Source: an uncultured Erysipelotrichaceae bacterium
Lineage (GTDB): Bacteria; Bacillota_I; Bacilli_A; RF39; UBA660
DNA: 21,005 nt
Direction of reading: 5' to 3'
Assembly: GCA_902773365.1 (NCBI GenBank)
Contig: CACYEG010000038.1
Span: 1 to 21,005 of the forward strand
Shown here: positions 6,554-13,097 of the stretch, one piece after another
Layout: the number at the start of each line of letters is the position of its first letter
Numbering within the stretch: position 1 is the first letter of the stretch
The notes under the pieces: model-generated
Seen by the model: the letters and a program-made list of their open reading frames with translations, nothing else
The model's database searches: none
What the model was told of the DNA's origin: nothing
Translations under genes and position numbers: made by a program

Positions 6554-7420
6554 ATGAATAAGACAAAAGCACTACTAACAAAAGATAACATTATTAAGAT
6601 AATTGTCTATATATTAGGACTTTTTATGGCTTCTATTGTCTATAATTTTATATTTGTACCGAATAATATCGTAGTAGGCGGCGCTAGTGGATTAGCAGTC
6701 GTAATAAAGAAAATTACTGGCGTTAGTACTACAGTACTAATTGATATAATGAATGTATTATTGATAGCATTAAGCTTTATTTTCTTAGGTAAAAAAGGCA
6801 CATATAAGCAAATGATTGGATGTATTTGCTTTCCTCTGATGATAACAATTACTTCTCAAATATCGTTACGATTTAGCATTGATAATGAGATACTTAAATT
6901 TTTAATAGGAGCGCTAATATATGGGGGCGCATTAGGTCTAATATACCGTGCTGGCTTTTCTACAGGTGGATTCGATATAATAGCTCAGATATTATCTAAT
7001 ATAATAAAAAAGCCAATAACGATTATTAGTCCAATAATAAATACATTTGTTTTACTAACTGGTTTTATTGTCTTTAGTCCAGAACAAATAATTTATTCTC
7101 TAATTATAATCTTCATATCTAATAAAGTCATAAATGCAGTACTATTTAGTATAAGTAACAACAAAATGGTATATATAATGTCTAATAACAATGAAATAAC
7201 AAATTACATAATAGATAAATTCCATCTTGGAGTAACGGAATTTAAAATTAATAAAGAATTAATAAAAAGAAAGAAAAAGGCACTTTTAGTAATAGTTCAT
7301 AATACCAAGTATGATGTATTTAAAAAAAGTGTATTATCACTGGACCCGGAAGCAACTATAATTACTAAAAGGTGTTACGAAGTAACGGGGGGAAGTAGAT
7401 TTAAAATACTTCCTTTCTAA
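6554..7420 (+). CDS. YitT-family membrane protein (DUF161-DUF2179)
   Basis: A 288-aa integral membrane protein. The N-terminal two thirds hold about five hydrophobic helices with family hallmarks: FVPNNIVVGGASGLAVVI near residue 35 and YRAGFSTGGFDIIAQIL near 135. The C-terminal 80 residues are a soluble DUF2179 domain (KFHLGVTEFKIN, SLDPEATIITKRCYEVTGG). The family is very common in Firmicutes in several copies per genome. Its biochemical role is not established, and transport or signalling remain guesses. The frame is open upstream to 6500, but GGTGA at 6544-6548 and the promoter place the start at ATG 6554. No strong terminator is seen after it. Confidence 0.92.
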   Translation: MNKTKALLTKDNIIKIIVYILGLFMASIVYNFIFVPNNIVVGGASGLAVVIKKITGVSTTVLIDIMNVLLIALSFIFLGKKGTYKQMIGCICFPLMITITSQISLRFSIDNEILKFLIGALIYGGALGLIYRAGFSTGGFDIIAQILSNIIKKPITIISPIINTFVLLTGFIVFSPEQIIYSLIIIFISNKVINAVLFSISNNKMVYIMSNNNEITNYIIDKFHLGVTEFKINKELIKRKKKALLVIVHNTKYDVFKKSVLSLDPEATIITKRCYEVTGGSRFKILPF

Positions 7421-7462
7421 TGTAAATATACTGTGCTAAAAAAATAAAATACATAAAAAATG

Positions 7463-7471
7463 TGTTATAAT
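7463..7471 (+). promoter_or_regulatory. Extended -10 promoter of the ftsEX operon
   Basis: TGTTATAAT at 7463-7471 is a TGn-extended consensus -10. There is no clear -35 (AT-rich). The start codon of ftsE lies 20 nt downstream. Confidence 0.55.
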
Positions 7472-7491
7472 TATGATACGAGGTGTAAATC

Positions 7492-8193
7492 ATGAGTTTT
7501 ATAGAATTAAAAAATGTTTATAAAGTATATAAAAATGGTATTACAGCTGTTGCAGATGTCAATATAAATATCAAAAAAGGTGATTTTGTATTTATAATAG
7601 GCCAAACAGCATGTGGAAAATCATCCCTTATTAAACTACTATATAGGGAAGAGCGTCCTACAAAAGGGCAAGTAATAGTCGGTGGAATAAATGTTGCTAA
7701 ATTAAAAAATAATAGGGTCTATAAATTGAGAAGAAAAATAGGAATAGTTTTCCAGGATTACAAGCTTTTACCTAAGCTTACAGTCTATGAAAATGTCGCA
7801 TTTGTTTTGGATAGTTATGGTTACAAGGAATCTGAAATTAAACCAAAAGTAATAGATGCTTTAACACGGGTTGGACTAAAAGAAAAATTGAGAAGTTTTC
7901 CTAACGAATTATCGGGAGGCGAGCAACAAAGAGTTTGTATTGCAAGAGCAATAGTCAACAAGCCAAAAGTCCTCGTCTGTGATGAACCTACTGGTAACTT
8001 AGATGCAACTACGTCTAAAGAAATAATGAAAGTAATAGATTCTATCAATAAAGAATTAGGTACAACAATTATTATGGCTACGCATGATCAAGACATAGTT
8101 AATAGAATGAAAAAAAGGGTAATCGCACTAAAAGATGGAATGTTGATTGGTGATTGGGAGAAAGGAAGTTATAAGTTAGATGAGACCGCTTAG
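7492..8193 (+). CDS. ftsE: Cell division ATP-binding protein FtsE
   Basis: This is the ABC-type ATPase of the FtsEX complex, which sits under the membrane and transmits ATP-driven movement through FtsX to a wall hydrolase outside. The 233 aa match the family. Walker A is GQTACGKS (37-44), with Ala-Cys where most FtsE have Gly-Ala or Gly-Ser; similar ACGKS forms occur in other ABC proteins, so it should still bind ATP. The Q-loop is FQDY (87-90), the signature LSGGEQQ (140-146), Walker B LVCDEPTGNLD (161-171), and the switch His is in ATHD (196-199). The ribosome site GAGGTG (7480-7485) is strong. The end overlaps ftsX by 14 nt, indicating coupled translation. Confidence 0.95.
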   Translation: MSFIELKNVYKVYKNGITAVADVNINIKKGDFVFIIGQTACGKSSLIKLLYREERPTKGQVIVGGINVAKLKNNRVYKLRRKIGIVFQDYKLLPKLTVYENVAFVLDSYGYKESEIKPKVIDALTRVGLKEKLRSFPNELSGGEQQRVCIARAIVNKPKVLVCDEPTGNLDATTSKEIMKVIDSINKELGTTIIMATHDQDIVNRMKKRVIALKDGMLIGDWEKGSYKLDETA

Positions 8194-9079
8194 AATATTA
8201 TTTAGAAGTATTTCCAGCGCCTTTAAAAGTGTATTTCGGAATTTAAGCCTTAGTATTGCATCTTTAACATGTATAATAATTACTCTCATGATTGTATCAA
8301 TTGCAATTATATTTAGTAGCAATGTTAATTATAGTACAAAGGAAATAGAAAAAGATTTGGAAATGGTTGTATTTGTAAAATCAGAAACTACAGAAGAAAA
8401 AGTAAAAGAAATTGAAAGTAATTTACAAGTTTTACCAAATGTTGAACAAATAAGTTATGTCGACAAAGAAACTGCAAAAGAAGACATGAAGAAAGAAAAC
8501 GATACATATAAAAAAATAATCGAAGGTTGGGAAGAAGGGGAAAATCCCTTAGATTCCTACTTTATTGTTAAAGTTAAAAATATTGAGGACATGAGTGAAA
8601 CGGCAGCAACTATTAAAAATCTTGAAGGCGTCGATACAGTAAATTATGTGGAAGATTTAGTAGAAAAAATGGTATCAACATTCCAAATAATTAGAAACGT
8701 TTTAATAGTAACTGTAGTTGCGTTAATATTTGTAACAGCTTTTTTGATTAGCAATACGATAAAAATAACGATATACAGCCGAAGAAACGAAATTGATATT
8801 ATGCGGTTAGTTGGTACTTCTAATACAGTTATTAAATTACCATTCATATTTGAGGGGTTATTTCTTGGTGCCTTCGGTAGTATACTTCCAATTTTAGTAA
8901 CAATTTATAGTTATGTTTTCTTGTACGATAAATTAGGTGGAGTATTATTTCATCCTTTATTGCCGATGATGCAGCCATATAATTTTGTATTTAAAGTAGG
9001 CTTAATTTTACTTGCAATAGGTTCTGTTGTTGGAATGTTTGGAAGTTATAAAGCTGTTAGAAAGTATTTGAAAATATGA
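8180..9079 (+). CDS. ftsX: Cell division membrane protein FtsX
   Basis: This is the membrane partner of FtsE, 299 aa. It has the usual topology: one membrane helix near 20-45, a large outside loop at about 46-165 (Lys/Glu-rich, the region that contacts the hydrolase), then three helices near 171-195, 218-245 and 268-290. The motif IMRLVGTSN after the second helix is characteristic of FtsX/FtsX-like permeases. AAAGGAAG (8161-8168) inside ftsE serves as ribosome site. Its TGA stop overlaps the ATG of the next gene (ATGA, 9076-9079). Confidence 0.95.
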   Translation: MRPLRILFRSISSAFKSVFRNLSLSIASLTCIIITLMIVSIAIIFSSNVNYSTKEIEKDLEMVVFVKSETTEEKVKEIESNLQVLPNVEQISYVDKETAKEDMKKENDTYKKIIEGWEEGENPLDSYFIVKVKNIEDMSETAATIKNLEGVDTVNYVEDLVEKMVSTFQIIRNVLIVTVVALIFVTAFLISNTIKITIYSRRNEIDIMRLVGTSNTVIKLPFIFEGLFLGAFGSILPILVTIYSYVFLYDKLGGVLFHPLLPMMQPYNFVFKVGLILLAIGSVVGMFGSYKAVRKYLKI

Positions 9080-10272
9080 GAAAAATAGTAAAAATTGCAT
9101 TATTTATATTATTGTTAGGTTTACCTGTTACAACTTACGCTTCTACAAATGCCAACAACCTTAAGGAGTTAAGACAAGAATTAGCAGCTTACAAAGCAAA
9201 AAAGGCGGCGGCAGATAGTTCTAAATCTAAGACACAAGGAGAAATAAATTCCAGTAAAAATGCTATATCCAATGCTCAAAATGAAATAGAAACAAACAAA
9301 ATTAAAATTGAGCAAGCTAAAAAAGATATTCAAGCACTAAATATAGAAATAGAGACTACTCAAAAGAAAATAAATGAACTTATGAAGACTTATGAGATAT
9401 CTTCTAAAGATAATGCCTATATGGAGTATATATTTAATGCTAAAAGCATAAGTGATTTGATTGTTAGGATGCATGCAAGCCAGAAAATAGCAGAATATAA
9501 TGATGGCCTTGTAACCAGTTATGAAGAAAAAATTTCTGAAAACGAGAAACTACAAGTAGATTTAGCAAATAGAGAAGTTGAACTTAATAAAAAAATAGAC
9601 AATTTAGAAAGTGCAATTGATAGTTTGGGTAATAAGCTTTCTTCATTTATCGAAGAGGCACTAGATGCACAATCGGATATTGATTCTACACAAAAATTAA
9701 TAAATTATTATGTCAATTTAGGCTGTGGAGAAACCGAAAACTTTAATGAATGTGTAAAAGTAAAAGGAGATACAGGTTTTATAAAGCCACTCAATAAAGG
9801 GACTATAACTAGCCATTTTGGATATAGAACGCATCCTATCACTGGTCAAAAGTATAAGTTTCATTCAGGAACAGATATCGGAGGTAATGCTGAAGGAACA
9901 AATGTTTATGCTGCAGCAAATGGAATGGTTGGAAAAATAATAAATAGAGCATCTTGCGGTGGTAACCAAGTATACATATATCACACAATAAATGGCGTAA
10001 AATATACAACAGGATATATGCACCTTTTATCGATTAATGTCAAAGTTGGAGATACGGTAACTAATCAAAGTGTTATTGGTACAGTAGGTGGCGGTAAAAA
10101 AACATCCAGCTATGAAAGATGCTCGACTGGACCACATTTACATTTTATGATAGGAAAAGGATGGTACGGTAGCACATATGTATCTTATAATACATGGGTA
10201 ACAAATTTATTAAACCCAATTAACGTAATTAAATTTCCAGCAAAGGGTATATTCTTTTATTCGAGATATTAA
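9076..10272 (+). CDS. Secreted coiled-coil M23 murein hydrolase/activator of FtsEX
   Basis: A 398-aa exported protein. A signal peptide (1-22, ending TYA) is followed by a long coiled coil (about 27-210), then an M23/LytM domain at about 235-385. The zinc and catalytic residues are all present: H263-x3-D267 in HSGTDIG, H316 in YMHLL, and H354-L-H356 in GPHLHF. An intact site suggests an active endopeptidase. The coiled coil plus M23 layout and the overlap with ftsX match the EnvC type; in streptococci and bacilli, FtsEX drives PcsB or CwlO through the same kind of coiled coil. Cysteine pairs at 217/225 and 294/349 could form disulfides. The product should cleave peptidoglycan cross-bridges during division or elongation when FtsEX switches it on. 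Confidence 0.93.
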   Translation: MRKIVKIALFILLLGLPVTTYASTNANNLKELRQELAAYKAKKAAADSSKSKTQGEINSSKNAISNAQNEIETNKIKIEQAKKDIQALNIEIETTQKKINELMKTYEISSKDNAYMEYIFNAKSISDLIVRMHASQKIAEYNDGLVTSYEEKISENEKLQVDLANREVELNKKIDNLESAIDSLGNKLSSFIEEALDAQSDIDSTQKLINYYVNLGCGETENFNECVKVKGDTGFIKPLNKGTITSHFGYRTHPITGQKYKFHSGTDIGGNAEGTNVYAAANGMVGKIINRASCGGNQVYIYHTINGVKYTTGYMHLLSINVKVGDTVTNQSVIGTVGGGKKTSSYERCSTGPHLHFMIGKGWYGSTYVSYNTWVTNLLNPINVIKFPAKGIFFYSRY

Positions 10273-10293
10273 CTACTTTTTAGTAGTTTTTTT
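10271..10293 (+). terminator. Terminator of the ftsEX-M23 operon
   Basis: Stem AACTACT (10271-10277)/AGTAGTT (10282-10288) with a TTTT loop, followed by T to 10293. The 5' arm begins inside the stop codon. Confidence 0.8.
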
Positions 10294-10311
10294 CTTTACT
10301 TAGGAATAAAA

Positions 10312-10317
10312 TATGAT
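10312..10317 (+). promoter_or_regulatory. Candidate -10 box for the exported-protein gene
   Basis: TATGAT at 10312-10317. The -35 position lies in the T tract of the previous terminator and is poor. A start near 10324 places the ATG at 10321 outside the transcript, favouring ATG 10348. Confidence 0.4.
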
Positions 10318-10347
10318 AGAATGTATTTAAGTGAATGGGGTATTTAT

Positions 10348-11127
10348 ATGAAGAAAAAAAACTTGGCAAAAAGAAAGAAAATAAGGATAGTTAAAAAGAC
10401 TATTCCAATACTTATACTTTTTATATTGATTGGCTTTTTAACTGTCTATATTAAATATATTGACAAAAAATCTAAAGAAATGCTAGATGAATCTTATTAT
10501 ACATATACTCAAAAAGAGGAATTTGATGGTGAAGAGGGATTTAAACTTATAGATATACAATCTAATCTTTCATCCTTTTTAAAAAAAAATAAAACAGAAG
10601 AAACATCGGTAACATATAAAATCGCTAATAACTCATTTTACTTTGACTTACTAGTTAAAAAAAATGACGATGAATACACTTTTGAAATAGACAGAATAAT
10701 AGATGATAATCACAACATGCACGCAAAAATGAAGTATGAAAACGTTAACAAAATCGAATATCGAACTGGTAACGAAAATCATGCAACTGTACTAAAATTA
10801 TATACCGATAACGAATATAGATATTTGGCAATCACTGGAAATACTTATTACTTCTTGGGCTCAGATATTGAAAATATCAGTTATCTAGATGGAGAATTCT
10901 ATTATCTATCATACAACAAAAAATATGCTTCATTAAAAACTGCAATAAGTTGCGATAAAAGTGTCAAAAACTCTATAGACGGTTTTAAATCAAGCGAATA
11001 CTATTATAAATATGGTAAAATTAATTTTTTAACAGATTATTATCAAAAGTTATCTAGTAAAGTATTTACTGTAGAAGAAAGATGTAATGAATTAATAGAG
11101 AACTCAAAAACAGAAGTTGATATTTAA
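10348..11127 (+). CDS. Membrane-anchored exported protein of unknown function
   Basis: A 259-aa protein. A strongly basic start (KKKNLAKRKKIRIVKK) is followed by one hydrophobic helix (about residues 19-39), and the remaining 220 residues should lie outside. This outer part is beta-rich and full of Tyr, Asn and Asp, with two cysteines (ISCDK, EERCNEL) that may pair. I see no known domain. ATG 10348 is preferred over in-frame ATG 10321 because GGGG stands 7 nt upstream and the promoter is too close to 10321. It lies between the wall-hydrolase operon and the phe operon; the promoter of the latter overlaps its last codons. Confidence 0.8.
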   Translation: MKKKNLAKRKKIRIVKKTIPILILFILIGFLTVYIKYIDKKSKEMLDESYYTYTQKEEFDGEEGFKLIDIQSNLSSFLKKNKTEETSVTYKIANNSFYFDLLVKKNDDEYTFEIDRIIDDNHNMHAKMKYENVNKIEYRTGNENHATVLKLYTDNEYRYLAITGNTYYFLGSDIENISYLDGEFYYLSYNKKYASLKTAISCDKSVKNSIDGFKSSEYYYKYGKINFLTDYYQKLSSKVFTVEERCNELIENSKTEVDI

Positions 11128-11145
11128 AAGTAATTATGTTAAAAT
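11117..11145 (+). promoter_or_regulatory. Strong promoter of the T-box/phe operon
   Basis: TTGATA (11117-11122), 17-bp spacer, TAAAAT (11140-11145), with a TGn extension (TGT 11137-11139). It overlaps the end of the previous coding region (stop 11125-11127). The leader RNA would begin near 11152. Confidence 0.75.
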
Positions 11146-11189
11146 ACATTTGTATTTGCGAAGAATATGAATATAGTAGTGTGTATTAA

Positions 11190-11369
11190 TTCTTAATAGA
11201 GAGCAGTTGTTGGTGGAAATACTGTAATGAAAATACACATGAATTTCACTCATACGAGCAAAACGTTATAGGGCGTTAACCTATTAAAGAGCTAGTAAAT
11301 CTAGAAATTGGGTGGTACCGCGGAAATTTTCGTCCCTTTAATTTCTGGATTTTTTTATTGGAAGGGATG
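11190..11369 (+). promoter_or_regulatory. T-box leader (apparent specifier UUC, Phe)
   Basis: A T-box senses the ratio of uncharged to charged tRNA. Stem I features are visible: AGAGAGC (11198-11204), and a distal segment GTTGTTGGTGGAAATAC resembling the conserved apical region. The codon TTC at 11245-11247, in GAATTTCACT, sits where the specifier loop is expected and agrees with pheS-pheT downstream. The T-box proper TGGGTGGTACCGCGG is at 11309-11323, and its partner CGTCCC at 11331-11336 forms the antiterminator. The output part is unusual: the only stem before the T7 run (11350-11356) encloses the antiterminator, and CGTCCCTTT can instead pair with the ribosome site GAAGGGATG (11361-11369). 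Uncharged tRNA-Phe should raise expression of the four genes that follow. Confidence 0.9.
11300..11356 (+). terminator. Putative T-box attenuator stem and T tract
   Basis: TCTAGAAATT (11300-11309) can pair with AATTTCTGGA (11340-11349), 10 bp including one G·T, directly before seven T (11350-11356). The enclosed 30 nt contain the T-box and its CGTCCC partner. It is AU-rich and not clearly exclusive with the antiterminator, so its strength as a terminator is uncertain. Confidence 0.45.
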
Positions 11370-11376
11370 ATAAAGA

Positions 11377-12045
11377 TTGAATAAATACATTGAAGCGGTC
11401 GTATTTGATATGGACGGATTGATTCTCGATTCCGAAAACCTTTGGCAAAAATCTGTAGTGATGACAAATAAATATGATCACACAAATGTACCACTTACAT
11501 TGATTAATGAATGTATTGGGTTGAGGAATTCTGATATCGATAAGAAATTAAAAGAAGTGATGGGTAATGATTTCGATACTGATAAATTTAGAGAGCTAAA
11601 CCGATACTATATGAATAAAGAGATTGAAGAAAATGGATTAAAGGTTAAGGAAGGATTTTTTGAATTAATAGACTTTTTAAAGGCTCAACGTATTAAAGTA
11701 GCAGTTGCATCGTCTTCTAGTATCGAGACAATCAAAAAAAGATTTGCCGCTAGTAAAATTGACACAGATATATTTGACTTTTTAATAGGTGGGAACATGG
11801 TAAATAATTCAAAGCCAGACCCGGAAATATACTTAAAAGCTTGCGAATTATTAAATGTTAGTCCAGAACTTACTATTGCACTAGAAGATTCCAATAACGG
11901 TATAATTTCAGCTTATCGGGCTGGGCTTAAACCAATTTTAATTCCCGATATTGTGGTAAATAGTGAATATGTAAAATCGATATCATTTAAAATATTGAAA
12001 AACATGTCAGAAGTCATAGGTGTAATAAAAGAGATTAATAATTAG
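11377..12045 (+). CDS. HAD-superfamily phosphatase (beta-phosphoglucomutase-like)
   Basis: A 222-aa cytosolic hydrolase of HAD subfamily I. The four motifs are in place: FDMDG (10-14) with nucleophile D11 and acid D13, the Ser motif VASSSS (110-115), K146 in SKPDPEIY, and E170-D171 in ALEDSNNG. A helical cap fits between residues 15 and 95. Related enzymes dephosphorylate sugar phosphates or nucleotides, or isomerise phosphoglucose; the substrate cannot be read here. Translation starts at TTG 11377 after GAAGGGATG. It is the first gene behind the Phe T-box, so its level should follow Phe-tRNA charging. Its stop TAG overlaps the AGGAGG site of pheS. Why a phosphatase belongs to this operon is not evident. 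Confidence 0.88.
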   Translation: MNKYIEAVVFDMDGLILDSENLWQKSVVMTNKYDHTNVPLTLINECIGLRNSDIDKKLKEVMGNDFDTDKFRELNRYYMNKEIEENGLKVKEGFFELIDFLKAQRIKVAVASSSSIETIKKRFAASKIDTDIFDFLIGGNMVNNSKPDPEIYLKACELLNVSPELTIALEDSNNGIISAYRAGLKPILIPDIVVNSEYVKSISFKILKNMSEVIGVIKEINN

Positions 12046-12057
12046 GAGGATTGTTAA

Positions 12058-13095
12058 GTGAAAGAAGAAATAGAAAAATTAAAAGAAGAAATAAAAAACA
12101 GACTGAGAGACATCAAAAAAGAAGAAGAACTAAATAATCTTAAATCTGATTATTTGGGAAAAAACGGTAAAATAACAGAATTATCGACAAAGATTAAAGA
12201 TGTACCAAAAGAAGAGAAAAAAAGTTTTGGTTTACTCTTAAATGACATTAAAACATTTGCAAATGATAGTTTTATATCAAAGCAAAAAGAATTTGACGAA
12301 AAAAGGCTCAATGAGCAACTTGAAAAGGAATCGATAGATGTCACATTACCTGGTACAGTAATTAGGAATGGATCCCCTAATATATTAGAGGGAATGTTAG
12401 AGGATATTGAAGCATTATTCATGAGTATGGGGTACGACGTTGTAGAAGGTCCTGAGGTAGAAAAAGATCTATATAATTTTGAATTATTGAATCTACCTAA
12501 AGGACATCCGGCAAGAGATGCACAAGATACATTCTATATTAAGGGTGACGAGATTCTTTTAAGGAGTCAAACTAGCCCTGTTCAAATTAGAACTATGCTT
12601 GCTAACGAAAATAAAGGACCTATTAGAATTATTTGTCCAGGTAAGACGTATAGAAGAGATGATGATGATGCTTCTCACTCACATCAATTCACTCAAATGG
12701 AAGGATTACTTGTCGATAAAGACGTTTCACTAGCAGATTTAAAAGGTTGTTTTAGCATTATTGCCAAACATCTATTTGGAGAAGATGCTAAGACAAGATT
12801 TAGAAGTTCATATTATCCATTTACTGAACCTAGTGTTGAGATGGATATAAGTTGTTTTAATTGCCATGGAGATGGTTGCGCGATTTGTAAATCTACTGGT
12901 TGGATTACAGTAGGTGGGGCTGGAATGGTACATCCAAAAGTTTTGCAAAATTGCGGCTACGATAGTGAAGAAATGAGTGGATTTGCATTTGGCTTTGGAT
13001 TAGAACGTCTTGCCATGCTTAGATATGGAATTACGGATGTAAGGACATTTTACACAAATGATTTAAGAATAAATGCAGATAGAAAGGATGTGTAA
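12058..13095 (+). CDS. pheS: Phenylalanine--tRNA ligase alpha subunit
   Basis: This is the catalytic subunit of the (alpha-beta)2 enzyme that charges tRNA-Phe. The 345 aa match the bacterial length. The first 90 residues are a Lys/Glu-rich coiled coil that binds tRNA. The class II core follows: GKTYRRDDDDASHSHQF (motif 2) near residue 200, the Phe-site segment FTEPSVEMDISCF, a four-cysteine cluster CFNCHGDGCAICK, and GFGLERLAMLRYG (motif 3) near residue 320. The start is GTG 12058, 8 nt after a consensus AGGAGG (12044-12049). Only 2 nt separate it from pheT. Confidence 0.97.
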   Translation: MKEEIEKLKEEIKNRLRDIKKEEELNNLKSDYLGKNGKITELSTKIKDVPKEEKKSFGLLLNDIKTFANDSFISKQKEFDEKRLNEQLEKESIDVTLPGTVIRNGSPNILEGMLEDIEALFMSMGYDVVEGPEVEKDLYNFELLNLPKGHPARDAQDTFYIKGDEILLRSQTSPVQIRTMLANENKGPIRIICPGKTYRRDDDDASHSHQFTQMEGLLVDKDVSLADLKGCFSIIAKHLFGEDAKTRFRSSYYPFTEPSVEMDISCFNCHGDGCAICKSTGWITVGGAGMVHPKVLQNCGYDSEEMSGFAFGFGLERLAMLRYGITDVRTFYTNDLRINADRKDV

Positions 13096-13097
13096 TT

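Noticed and set aside
7391..7413. Hairpin GGAAGTA/TACTTCC near the end of the YitT-family gene as terminator
   Set aside because: It lies wholly inside the coding region and is followed by only three T, so it is not a convincing terminator.
7603..7626. FtsE Walker A with Ala-Cys (GQTACGKS) as a sign of an inactive ATPase
   Set aside because: The essential GxxxxGKS pattern is kept and ACGKS forms occur in working ABC ATPases. All other motifs are intact.
11276..11494. Minus-strand open frame across the T-box and the HAD gene start
   Set aside because: It runs through conserved T-box elements on the other strand and has no coding features.
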